A stretch of 64,000 nucleotides of DNA from Candidatus Heimdallarchaeota archaeon. GTDB lineage: Archaea > Asgardarchaeota > Heimdallarchaeia > JABLTI01. A program made the translations under genes and the position numbers. The notes below the pieces were generated by a model, which saw only the letters and a program-made list of their open reading frames with translations, ran no database searches and was not told where the DNA came from. Position 1 is the first letter of the stretch, and each line of letters opens with the position of its first letter. Where the stretch lies: the NCBI GenBank assembly GCA_018238155.1, contig JABCTZ010000041.1, positions 1-64,000 on the forward strand. The letters run 5' to 3'. Positions 1 through 7,768 of this stretch are shown here, in pieces.

Positions 1-1
1 A

Positions 2-205
2 ACTTCATCTGACCATGCTGAATTTGGATTTTTTGTTTCGGTAATAACAGAAAATTCTTCTGCTACTATACATTGGTGGTATAATATACTTGTTACAGGG
101 AAATATTCAGCTGCAGGAGTTCTCATGATAAGTGGAACATTAATCTTAATATCCTTGGGAGTTATTATTCGCTCCAAAAGAAAAGCTATTGGAAATCGGA
201 ATTAG
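2..205 (+). CDS. C-terminal part of a small membrane-anchored surface protein (5' end outside window)
   Basis: The open frame enters from the left edge and ends at a TAG at 203-205. The last 67 residues hold an Asn/Ser-rich extracellular stretch (ENSSATIHWWYN), a hydrophobic segment of about 20 residues (VLMISGTLILISLGVII) and a short basic tail (RSKRKAIGNRN). This is the topology of a protein exported and held by a C-terminal membrane helix. The motif NSSATIHWWY matches NSNATVLWWY in the protein at 6154-6774 and NSNATVIFGY in the one at 7027-7605, so this is a third member of one local family. Function unknown. The relationship is seen directly; the surface location is inferred. Confidence 0.7.
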   Translation, partial: TSSDHAEFGFFVSVITENSSATIHWWYNILVTGKYSAAGVLMISGTLILISLGVIIRSKRKAIGNRN

Positions 206-226
206 CTTTTCTACTACATTTTTTTC
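181..226 (+). terminator. Hairpin terminator containing the stop codon
   Basis: AAAAGCTA at 181-188 pairs perfectly with TAGCTTTT at 203-210. The TAG stop codon is the first three bases of the 3' arm. A T-run follows at about 219-226, and a strongly pyrimidine-rich stretch continues to about 360. Confidence 0.5.
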
Positions 227-383
227 TCCTTTTACTTTTTATCTATTATAAAAAATCTATTATCCTTTTTTCCTCTCAATATCTCTATCAAATGGCTATT
301 TCATTATGTATCTCTCTTTCCCTTCTCTATCTTTTTATACTTCTCTTTCCATTTCTTAGTAATTATTAACTAACCAAAACCTA

Positions 384-773
384 AGGAGGTCTATCTGATA
401 ACTGTAAAAAAAAGATTGGAAGCAAAAACAAGCTGATCTCAAAGAGCAAATAACAGACGCTATCGTTAAACTTGCCAATCAAACTGAAAAAGCTTGTATC
501 TCAGAGGAAATGCAAAAACATCTCCAATTGATGTCCAAGTTCCACAAATATTCCTATAACAATATTCTGTTAATTCTATGTCAGCAACTGAACGCTTCCC
601 ATGTTGCTGGATATACACCTAACAAAGTTGTCAGAATCAATAAGTGGAAAAAGCTCAACCGATTCGTAAGAAAAGGTGAGAAAAGAATTGCTATCTTAGC
701 ACCATGCATATACGAAAAGAAACGTCTCGATGTTCAAACAGGCGAGGAAGTCAAGCTTTATCCAATAGATTAG
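384..773 (+). pseudogene. Truncated ArdC-like N-terminal domain remnant
   Basis: A good Shine-Dalgarno (AAGGAGGT, 383-390) is followed by a frame that breaks at a run of eight A (406-413). The open part runs from 408 to 773. Its peptide contains YSYNNILLILCQ, HVAGY, KVVRINKWKKLNRFVRKGEK and IAILAP, the pattern of the ssDNA-binding N-terminal domain of ArdC-like antirestriction proteins. It stops at LYPID, before the usual VFDxxQT segment and before any C-terminal metalloprotease domain. No ATG lies at a sensible distance after the Shine-Dalgarno. I read it as a decayed fragment of a mobile-element gene. An 87-residue product starting at the ATG at 510 remains possible. Confidence 0.55.
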
Positions 774-1139
774 ATACAAATTGATACTTAATTTTGATAG
801 TAGGACTAACATTTTTTTCTGCTGTTTTGTACTAGCTTTTTTAGTTTTTGTTGGCTTAAAGAATTTGTATAGGATTTTCCATTGACCCTCATTAAGTCAT
901 CTAATCTATCATCTTCAATAACCTTTAAATCTTATTTTTTAAAGACCATGAGTCTTCGTCAATATTTAAGAGTGTTTAAAAAGTTAGTTAAGTTTTAAAA
1001 AATATCTTAAATGTTAATATAAAATAATAAAATGCTATTATAATAACAAACGGTATTAATAAATAATATATACTCAACTTCAGTTAAATTTTAAATATGA
1101 TGGATTATTGTCATATATTAAATGAGAAGCACATAAAAA
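774..1139. other. Intergenic, AT-rich, no gene seen
   Basis: These 366 bases lie between the ArdC-like remnant and the roadblock gene. They are AT-rich with many TTTAAA/TATTAAT-like strings that could include an archaeal promoter for the gene at 1140. I see no coding frame, tRNA or repeat. Confidence 0.5.
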
Positions 1140-1601
1140 TTGAAGGTATATTCATTGTCAAAAATAAAGAAACTATTTGATAGCAATAAAAAAGAACAAA
1201 CTGTAGAAAAATCTACAAGGAAGGCTCTAACAAAAACCCCAAAGGATGTAAATGAGATATTTTCTGAAGTTACATCAATGAGAGGAGTGCTTAGTTTAGA
1301 TATTTTTGATTGGTCAGGAAACATGCTTTATTCTTATTATCGTTGGGGAAAATCAGATAATATTTTAGAAGAAAAGGATTTATTTGAGCTAGTAAATTAT
1401 ATTAGAAAACAACTCAAAAAAATAGGGCAAAAAAAATTACAGTATTTACTTTTAAAATCAGAAGATATGAATATTGTTGTAAATTCAACTGAAAAAATAA
1501 TTACCATAATCCATTGTGAAAGCAGGACAAAGCTTCCTCTTTTAACAATTCATACTAAAAGAGCTACTATCAAATTATCAAAACAAATTCTTAATGAATG
1601 A
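1140..1601 (+). CDS. Roadblock/LC7-domain protein
   Basis: A protein of 153 residues. After a basic N-terminal stretch of about 35 residues it shows the roadblock pattern: VNEIFSEVTSMRGVLSLDIFDWSGNML (helix, then strands with D-x-x-G), a central helix (LVNYIRKQLKKIG), then strands LQYLLLKSEDMNIVVN and KIITIIHCES, and a last helix (ATIKLSKQIL). Roadblock proteins such as MglB and the Ragulator subunits bind or regulate small GTPases. The next gene, 49 bp downstream on the same strand, is a Rab-like GTPase, so a scaffold or GAP-type role for that GTPase is likely by inference. The start is TTG at 1140, because a stop lies just upstream at 1134-1136 and the next ATG would cut into the domain. 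Confidence 0.6.
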   Translation: MKVYSLSKIKKLFDSNKKEQTVEKSTRKALTKTPKDVNEIFSEVTSMRGVLSLDIFDWSGNMLYSYYRWGKSDNILEEKDLFELVNYIRKQLKKIGQKKLQYLLLKSEDMNIVVNSTEKIITIIHCESRTKLPLLTIHTKRATIKLSKQILNE

Positions 1602-1650
1602 TTTTAAAGTTGTTTAATTTCTTAATAAAAACAAAGAAGTTAAAAAGCTA

Positions 1651-2337
1651 ATGCATCTTAATAATGTTATGCCACAGAGAAGAAAATCAACTACAACACT
1701 TACTCAACAAAATCTACAAAGAAATCTACCGCTTGAAAAGTCTGATAAGCCTATACTGAAAGTTTCTATTGCAGGTATTGGTGGAGTAGGTAAAACTACC
1801 TTGTGCCAAAGAGCTTTGGGTAGTATATTAGAAGATTATTATTCCAATTATAAAATAACTATTGGTGTACAATTTTTTACTCATAATGTGGTTACAGATA
1901 TTGGTGAAGTTGTTTTGAGCGTGTGGGACCTTGCAGGTCAAGATCAATTCCAAGAAATTGTTAATCGATTTTTAATTGGTAGTAGTGGAATAATTCTTGC
2001 CTACGACAGCACAGACATCAACAGCTATTTTTCTTTACATCATAGATGGATGCCATTAATTGAGGAATTTTGTGATCCAAATATACCAATTATTTTAGTT
2101 TCAACTAAAAATGACTTAGAAGATGATAAAGAAGTAGACCCTAATTTAGTGCGTGATTTTATTTCCTCAAAAGAAGAACACAATCAAAACATTATCGAGT
2201 TTTTAGAAACTTCATCAAAAAGCAATATAAATGTGAATGAAACATTTGACATTTTGGTTAACAACATAATAAATAAGAAAATTGAAGAGTATCAAAAAAA
2301 GAATAACGACGCTAAATTATCCAAGATTGTAAATTAA
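1651..2337 (+). CDS. Rab/Ras-like small GTPase
   Basis: A protein of 228 residues with a full set of G motifs: GIGGVGKTT (42-50), TIGVQF (70-75, the Rab-type switch I), WDLAGQ (92-97), TKND (152-155, NKxD position) and ETSSK (186-190, matching ETSAK). A Ser/Thr/Gln-rich N-terminal extension of about 35 residues precedes the G domain. There is no C-terminal prenylation cysteine, so membrane attachment, if any, must be indirect. It is preceded by a roadblock gene and converges on a zinc-knuckle protein gene, overlapping it by 4 bp. Expansions of such GTPases are typical of Asgard archaea. The nucleotide-binding function is well supported; the cellular process is unknown. Confidence 0.9.
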   Translation: MHLNNVMPQRRKSTTTLTQQNLQRNLPLEKSDKPILKVSIAGIGGVGKTTLCQRALGSILEDYYSNYKITIGVQFFTHNVVTDIGEVVLSVWDLAGQDQFQEIVNRFLIGSSGIILAYDSTDINSYFSLHHRWMPLIEEFCDPNIPIILVSTKNDLEDDKEVDPNLVRDFISSKEEHNQNIIEFLETSSKSNINVNETFDILVNNIINKKIEEYQKKNNDAKLSKIVN

Positions 2338-2346
2338 TCTTTACAA
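2327..2346. terminator. Bidirectional hairpin with both convergent stop codons in the loop
   Basis: TTGTAAA (2327-2333) pairs perfectly with TTTACAA (2340-2346). The 6-base loop TTAATC holds the plus-strand TAA (2335-2337) and the minus-strand TAA (2336-2334). The two convergent genes overlap inside this loop. Confidence 0.5.
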
Positions 2347-4031
2347 GTTTCTTGTGCTTCTTTAATAATTGCAGTAAAGGTTCTGTAAATTTCTAAGAAT
2401 GATTTTGAGTAATCGAAGCCCAATTTGTAATCTGAAGGTTCAATGTACAATTCCAAAACAATATCTATTGATTTTAAAGGATCTCTTTCTGTTACCATGA
2501 AATTGAAATTGAAACCGATTTTATATTTCTCTTCAGCATGTATCTTGTCATTTTTATAATTAGAAATTGTTTCTTTTATTATGTAAAGATTATTGTAATG
2601 GAAAATTCTCGGATCGATAAACCGGTATTTTTTAGAGATCAATTCTGTGATTTTTTCAGTAAATTTTTTCAAGTTTTTTTGGTAAATTAGTGAGCTTATA
2701 TAATGTCTTTCTATTATAGAGTAGGAGATATTTTTTTGTAAAATTTCTTTCATTTTTGTATAAACACTTTTTTCAGTTGTATCTCCTTTGTCTATTTCTT
2801 TGAATTTGGTTCTCAAAAAGTTTGCATTCAACTCATCTATTACTTGTATTCTACTGAAAAACAGTAAATTCTTATTTAGCATTAACAATGTGTTATTAAA
2901 CAAAGTGTATTCTGAAATAGTTCTTGCATATTTGAAGGCATAGAAATCATTATTATCAAAGAAAGAGATGGTATAGGATAAGGGAGTTACATATTCAACA
3001 ATAACTTCATCTTCTAGTTTGAAGGTTGAAATTTCTTTTAATATATCAATAAGGATATCCTCTCGAGTAAATATTGGTAATTTCTTAAGGTTAAGAGTGA
3101 GCTTCTTAACAACAGTTGATGGTTTTCGGTTGATCCATACAGACATTGGTTCTACCGTTTTCTTCTCATCATCTTCAATGTTATCAATAAATTTTCGATA
3201 GTAATTTGCTATATTATGATTCATTTGAGAGGCAAGAGGTAAAATAATTGTTAGAAGACCCTGCTCTAAACCATTTATTACTAAGGCGGTTAGAAAGTCC
3301 TCTGCTTCTTCAAGAGTAGCTACAGTTGCAAAATCAGTACAATTCTTTAATATTAATTTCATTTGTTCTTCAATTGTCGAGAAAAAAGTTTTTTTATTCT
3401 CTGTTGAATGTAATTTTTGAAGAATGGATGAACAATAACTATTTTCGATGCCGTTTTTGACATGATTTTTTGGTAAATTTACAATAAGAGAATCTTCATA
3501 TAATTCAATATTTTTGGGTTTAGTTCCTATTATTATAGCATTGCTTTTGTTAGTAGTCCAACATTCTACTTGAGATATTCTATGTTTCGTAAAAGCAGTT
3601 ATTGCTAAACAAGTAGATTCAACTTCAGTTTTTTCTCCAAGGAAGACTATTTGTTGACCAATAATTGCTCCGAAAATTACTTGGGCTAATTGTTCACCTA
3701 GTTTTTTATGCAGATAAATAAAACCATTATGTTGTTTAGCATCTAAAAATTGTGCTTTTTCTAATAAATTTGTTTGATGAAGTTCAGCTAAAGTTACAGG
3801 ACAGCTCACTTTTTGTCGTAAAGCTAAATTTTCATCAAAATAAAGCATAAAAGCTATTTGTTCATCCAAGCATTGATGAATAACTACTACTCTAAAAATC
3901 CCACCAATTGCACTATCTTTTTCAGATTTTTTGATTGGAACCTCAATGGAGTTGCCACAATTCTCACAAAGAATATGATGAATATAACCTATTCCATTAT
4001 CATTTTTAGCATGAATATCATTAATTTTCAT
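2334..4031 (-). CDS. Zinc-knuckle protein of unknown family, probable GTPase partner (long form)
   Basis: A protein of 565 residues, not recognised as a named family. The N-terminus holds CENC (C22, C25) and H52-x-C54, a likely zinc site. Residues about 100-200 form an alternating strand/helix module (LHKKLGEQLAQVIFGAIIG, QQIVFLGEK, NAIIIGTKP). The rest is mixed helix and strand with no signal peptide or membrane helix. The same layout (CxxC, H/C pair, then a GxDLAxIIxxxLxG module) recurs in the 322-residue protein at 33902-34867, which is also next to a Ras-like GTPase. By eye the module faintly resembles longin/DENN-type regions of GTPase regulators; this is low confidence. A cytoplasmic role with the neighbouring GTPase is inferred from context. 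Confidence 0.5.
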   Translation of the reverse strand: MKINDIHAKNDNGIGYIHHILCENCGNSIEVPIKKSEKDSAIGGIFRVVVIHQCLDEQIAFMLYFDENLALRQKVSCPVTLAELHQTNLLEKAQFLDAKQHNGFIYLHKKLGEQLAQVIFGAIIGQQIVFLGEKTEVESTCLAITAFTKHRISQVECWTTNKSNAIIIGTKPKNIELYEDSLIVNLPKNHVKNGIENSYCSSILQKLHSTENKKTFFSTIEEQMKLILKNCTDFATVATLEEAEDFLTALVINGLEQGLLTIILPLASQMNHNIANYYRKFIDNIEDDEKKTVEPMSVWINRKPSTVVKKLTLNLKKLPIFTREDILIDILKEISTFKLEDEVIVEYVTPLSYTISFFDNNDFYAFKYARTISEYTLFNNTLLMLNKNLLFFSRIQVIDELNANFLRTKFKEIDKGDTTEKSVYTKMKEILQKNISYSIIERHYISSLIYQKNLKKFTEKITELISKKYRFIDPRIFHYNNLYIIKETISNYKNDKIHAEEKYKIGFNFNFMVTERDPLKSIDIVLELYIEPSDYKLGFDYSKSFLEIYRTFTAIIKEAQETCKD

Positions 4032-4465
4032 CTAAAAAACCTTCAAGTGTAAGATATTTGAATATGAGAATTATAGAAATAACTATTTTATAACCTTTGT
4101 TAACAGATTTTTTTTGAAATTAATTAGATAGATTATCAATAATTATTTTCCAGATTTTTTTATGCTCTTCAATAATACTATTTATTCTATTATTGATATA
4201 CTCACACATGTCCTAAAACTTTGATAACAATTATATTATAGAGTTTTTTCCTTGCGAGAGTAGATATTGAAACAATACTATTCAGAAATGATATGATATC
4301 ACGGATACATGAGAAACGATTTTTTTTAAATTATAAACAAGACTCTTTTTAACTTTAAACTAGTGAAAATTAAAAGCATATTTTATTTTTTCTCCGACAT
4401 AATTTTTTTTTCAGCAATATTTATTATTGTATCTTCCCTTTGTATCTATTGAATAGTTCTTTTTC
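4032..4465. other. Intergenic between divergent genes, carrying promoter copy 1
   Basis: These 434 AT-rich bases separate the zinc-knuckle gene (minus) and the secreted protease (plus). From about 4381 onward the sequence is repeated upstream of the gene at 7027. That part should hold the protease promoter, with TATA-like AATATTTATTATT near 4416-4428. No gene or RNA was seen in the rest. Confidence 0.45.
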
Positions 4466-4577
4466 TTGAATTATTCAGAGGAGTGGAAAGAATTTGGAAA
4501 GAATTTGGAAAGAATTTGGAAAGAATTTGGAAAGAAAGCAGGGCTAATGGTATTTATTATGATCGTTTTTTTAGCAA
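4381..4577 (+). repeat. Direct repeat copy 1: promoter, leader and signal-peptide start
   Basis: This segment reappears nearly unchanged at 6788-6952. Shared blocks include TCTCCGACATAATTTTTTTT, CAGCAATATTTATTATTG, ATCTATTGAATAGTTCTTT, GAGGAGTGGAAAG and AAAGCAGGGCTAATGG. Copy 1 has 33 extra bases because an 11-bp unit occurs four times instead of once. Here the segment runs into the intact secreted protease gene. Confidence 0.85.
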
Positions 4578-6148
4578 TACCTGTTGTAACAACATCTGCA
4601 CAGAATGCTATGAAAGGGGATCCAGTAATCATCTGTGTATCTTCTGAATTGATACGTGCAAAAGAACGAACAGCAAGAACAGAAGATGCTTCGTTTGGAG
4701 ATATCATCTTTCATTTGGATGTGCAATTAAAAGCAGTGAAACATTTCACCTCAACAGCGAATGCTACGTTAAGGTTCAAGGATATTGCTAGTTTAGCAGT
4801 AGAACAAACGATGACCGGAGAAAAAAATGAGCCGAAAATACTGCAAAGCCAAACGACCTGGAATGCTATGAGACGTGGAAAAACACAAAGTGCTCTTCAA
4901 CCGTTCGCAATTACAGGTTTCCAGCGTTTACCCGAAAGAATAGCCTTTGAGTTGGATATTACTTATAGAAATCCCAACGACAATGAGCTATATGTCACGA
5001 CATTATCAATCATCCCAGGGATTCCTGATGCAACGATTGATATAACATATATCTCTGATCCTCCAAATAGACCAAAGGGAGATGTTGTACCAATTACCAT
5101 TAAAGTAAAGAACACTGGTAGTGAATACGCTATCGGATTATTTGTTGCAGTTAGAGTAAAGTCGATAGGAGCCGGAACAACTATCCATCAACCGTATATT
5201 AATGGTGCTTATGATAGTATCGTTTTACGTACATCTCGAACAGTCTTAACTATGTGGGAATTTATGGCTCCACAATCAGAGATAACTATCAATTTTAACA
5301 TAGCTTGTGTTAGTTATTCAAATGGTGCGCTGAATATTGGGTTATGGGAAATAATTCAAGTGGAAGCTTATGCATATAATTCACCAACAGTATATTCAAA
5401 TGCCATCGTTGATCCTGAATTTAGTGTTACTGCAAAAAGTAAAAATAACGGACCACATGCAGTCTTTATCTACTATCTTTGGAACTCAGGTGGCACAGGT
5501 AATAATTGGGGTGGGGATAATCCGAAGAATTATTTTGTCAATGGCTTTGGAGATGTTAAAGCAGGATTATGGCGATTTAGCACCTATGATAGCAATATAC
5601 CTGTCCTTATCAATCCAATGATTGCTTATGATGACCACACCTGGAGTATACCTTTAGGGATGCATAGCACTACACAAATGATAAACAACGGAAGAGTTCA
5701 TGTAGCATCAAAACTGGGAATCAACGAATGGAAAATAGCAGGAGGACAGTCATTTCGCAAAAATTGCGGATTTGATCTTATCTTAATGTTAGCAGGTAAA
5801 AGAGGTGATGTTGCTGGCTTGGCTTCAGGTAATTGCGCCGTTGCTTGTAAATGGAGAGCTGGTTTACCATCAGGTCCTAATTGGAGAAAAAATATTGATG
5901 GTATTGTACAACACGAAGTTTCTCATTTGTTTGGATGTAGGGATGTTATTGGTGGACATCAAAAAGTAGAATGTATAATGGCATATTTTTATGTGAAAAT
6001 TTGGATTTTTGATTATTTTCATTCCTACATATATGAACATGCAACAAGAACTTGGGGACACCAAGAAAATCATTGGCATAGTTCTTGTACTTGTCAGTCT
6101 GACTTTAATACCGGCTGGGAGTATTACTATACAATAAATTTAGATTAA
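4466..6148 (+). CDS. Secreted metzincin-like zinc metalloprotease
   Basis: A protein of 560 residues counted from the TTG at 4466. A hydrophobic signal sequence (LMVFIMIVFLAIPVV) ends near an Ala site (TSAQ). Residues about 190-300 hold a CARDB-like beta domain (ITIKVKNTGSEYAIGLFV). The C-terminal third carries HEVSHLFGCRD (483-493), the metzincin signature HExxHxxGxxH/D with Asp as third ligand, followed 10 residues later by a Met-turn-like CIM (503-505). That supports an active extracellular protease. The start is uncertain: TTG at 4466 and TTG at 4505 keep basic residues before the hydrophobic core, while ATG at 4547 would begin inside it. The next gene begins 5 bp downstream, suggesting co-transcription. 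Substrate unknown. Confidence 0.7.
   Translation: MNYSEEWKEFGKNLERIWKEFGKKAGLMVFIMIVFLAIPVVTTSAQNAMKGDPVIICVSSELIRAKERTARTEDASFGDIIFHLDVQLKAVKHFTSTANATLRFKDIASLAVEQTMTGEKNEPKILQSQTTWNAMRRGKTQSALQPFAITGFQRLPERIAFELDITYRNPNDNELYVTTLSIIPGIPDATIDITYISDPPNRPKGDVVPITIKVKNTGSEYAIGLFVAVRVKSIGAGTTIHQPYINGAYDSIVLRTSRTVLTMWEFMAPQSEITINFNIACVSYSNGALNIGLWEIIQVEAYAYNSPTVYSNAIVDPEFSVTAKSKNNGPHAVFIYYLWNSGGTGNNWGGDNPKNYFVNGFGDVKAGLWRFSTYDSNIPVLINPMIAYDDHTWSIPLGMHSTTQMINNGRVHVASKLGINEWKIAGGQSFRKNCGFDLILMLAGKRGDVAGLASGNCAVACKWRAGLPSGPNWRKNIDGIVQHEVSHLFGCRDVIGGHQKVECIMAYFYVKIWIFDYFHSYIYEHATRTWGHQENHWHSSCTCQSDFNTGWEYYYTINLD
4491..4534 (+). repeat. Four tandem copies of an 11-bp unit
   Basis: AATTTGGAAAG occurs four times in a row at 4491, 4502, 4513 and 4524. 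Because 33 extra bases equal 11 codons, the reading frame of the protease is kept, giving the repeated peptide pattern EFGKNLERIWKEFGK. The second copy of the large repeat has a single unit at 6899-6909. Confidence 0.9.
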
Positions 6149-6153
6149 AAAAT

Positions 6154-6774
6154 ATGAGGAAAACAAACATGATTAAAAAGGAAATAATGAACAACAACGG
6201 ATTTCGAAAGAGGAAGAATGCGAAAATAACAACAATAATGGCATTCTTCTTGGTAGTTATATTCACCATTAGCATTTTCAACGCTATTCCTACCTGTTTT
6301 GCTGCTACTTCAAGCTCTTCTAGTTTATCTATAACAGAAAGAATCTTTGAAGAACGATTCGTAGATAATGAATCTATACAATTAATAACGCTAACTTATT
6401 TTCGCGACACAATCATTCATATCAACATCACTGTTCAAATACAATCAAATTCAAGTGTGTATATTTACCCTCTAGGAATACATCGAGAAGATTTTTCACC
6501 TCAACAGACTAACACTACACTTGCGCCAGGGAAATCGTTTGCTGAGAGTTATAAATTTACCGGTAATGCCGCTGGAGGGTTCTTCTACTTTTGTAATTGT
6601 ACACTTGTTAATAGTAATGCAACTGTTCTATGGTGGTATGATGTTATTTATTCAGCAAAACCAGATAACGGATTCATTGGTATAGACTTTCTATTCATCC
6701 TCGGAGCAGTTATTCTTTCAACAATGGCTTTTGTGTTCATCGCAAAAAGAAAATCCAACAAAAAGAATGAGTGA
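6154..6774 (+). CDS. Small secreted protein with C-terminal membrane anchor
   Basis: A protein of 206 residues. A basic N-terminus (RKRKNAK) precedes a hydrophobic signal segment (TTIMAFFLVVIFTISIF) and a cleavage-like stretch (TCFAATS). The mature part is a beta-rich, Asn/Ser-rich domain of about 120 residues (INITVQIQSNSSVYIY, LAPGKSFAESYKFTG, NSNATVLWWYDV). A transmembrane helix (FLFILGAVILSTMAFVFI) and a KRKSNKKNE tail follow. It lies 5 bp after the metalloprotease gene and is probably in the same operon. The partial gene at 2-205 and the gene at 7027-7605 are paralogs. Function unknown; a cell-surface location is inferred. Confidence 0.7.
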   Translation: MRKTNMIKKEIMNNNGFRKRKNAKITTIMAFFLVVIFTISIFNAIPTCFAATSSSSSLSITERIFEERFVDNESIQLITLTYFRDTIIHINITVQIQSNSSVYIYPLGIHREDFSPQQTNTTLAPGKSFAESYKFTGNAAGGFFYFCNCTLVNSNATVLWWYDVIYSAKPDNGFIGIDFLFILGAVILSTMAFVFIAKRKSNKKNE

Positions 6775-6799
6775 TCATTCTTCCCCCTTTACTTTTTTT
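6763..6799 (+). terminator. Hairpin terminator with stop codon in the loop
   Basis: AAGAATGA (6763-6770) pairs perfectly with TCATTCTT (6775-6782). The 4-base loop GTGA contains the TGA stop (6772-6774). A T-rich tract follows at 6788-6799. Confidence 0.6.
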
Positions 6800-6952
6800 C
6801 TCCGACATAATTTTTTTTCAGCAATATTTATTATTGTATCTTCTCTTTATATCTATTGAATAGTTCTTTTTTTTTGAATTATTTAGAGGAGTGGAAAGAA
6901 TTTGGAAAGAAAGCAGGGCTAATGGTATTTATTATGATCGTTTTTTTAGCAA
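6788..6952 (+). repeat. Direct repeat copy 2: orphan promoter and truncated protease start
   Basis: This is a near-identical copy of 4381-4577 with one 11-bp unit instead of four. The copied reading frame begins like the protease (EEWKEFGKKAGLMVFIMIVF) but meets a TAA just after LAKPI, so it encodes no protease. It now lies directly upstream of the gene at 7027 and probably supplies its promoter. Confidence 0.85.
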
Positions 6953-7026
6953 AACCAATATAATTGGCATATATTTTATGCTCCAGCTACATAAATAATT
7001 TTCTAGTAAATAAAAAAGGTGATAAT

Positions 7027-7605
7027 ATGAAAAAAATATACAAAGGTACTTACCAAGGGAGAACAAAAGATATTTTACAGCTGATTCTTATCTTATCTAT
7101 CTGTATTTTTATACAGATACATTCTACTACTGGGTATTCATTTAACCCTACTAAAAAAGCCTTGACAAATTCATATACTGAAAAGATATTTTTTATTAAA
7201 TGGAATTCTGCGAGAGAACTTAACTCCCCACATCTTTATCCTGGTGGTGCGATTTTCGTGAATTATACCGTGTCAGTAAATTCCAATTCAAATGTCTCCT
7301 TTATCACGTTCTTTGATGATGGAATTACTTGGACACCATTAAAAAATAACTTTACTTTGGTTCCGGGAGAAAACTCTTTTCAAACATCTACCATGGTAAG
7401 GAGTAGTTATGATAGCATTGCTGCTTTATCTTACAATACTGTTATATTAACCGAAAACTCCAATGCTACAGTTATTTTTGGTTATAATGTCATCAATTCA
7501 GGAACAGATCCTATTTCTCTTCCTACAGGTATTTTTCTTTTTGGCTTCATTGTTCTTTCAAGTATTATTTCAATTACTAAAAAAAAGAGAAATAAGACAC
7601 ATTAG
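7027..7605 (+). CDS. Small secreted protein with C-terminal membrane anchor
   Basis: A protein of 192 residues. The start is ATG at 7027, with a GGTGAT ribosome site a few bases upstream; an upstream TTG at 6964 lacks one. The signal segment is ILQLILILSICIFIQI. The beta-rich ectodomain includes FVNYTVSVNSNSNVSFITFF, LVPGENSFQTS and NSNATVIFGYNVI. The end is a transmembrane helix (GIFLFGFIVLSSIISI) plus a KKKRNKTH tail. It aligns along its length with the protein at 6154-6774. It sits behind the duplicated promoter copy 2. Surface location inferred; function unknown. Confidence 0.65.
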   Translation: MKKIYKGTYQGRTKDILQLILILSICIFIQIHSTTGYSFNPTKKALTNSYTEKIFFIKWNSARELNSPHLYPGGAIFVNYTVSVNSNSNVSFITFFDDGITWTPLKNNFTLVPGENSFQTSTMVRSSYDSIAALSYNTVILTENSNATVIFGYNVINSGTDPISLPTGIFLFGFIVLSSIISITKKKRNKTH

Positions 7606-7768
7606 TCTAGATTCTCTTTTCATTTTTGTTAAATATATAAATAAATCACGGTTATAATTTTTCATTAATAAACAAAGTAAAAGCTAATAGGTCGTAGAAA
7701 AATATCATCACAAGAACGATTAGCGTTTTTAATGAGCTATTTTTTCTATGGGAATAGTAATTTTGAAA

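Noticed and set aside
7463-7657. Open frame overlapping the 3' end of the anchored protein at 7027
   Set aside because: Out of frame with a clear paralog of the gene at 6154 and without its own start signals.
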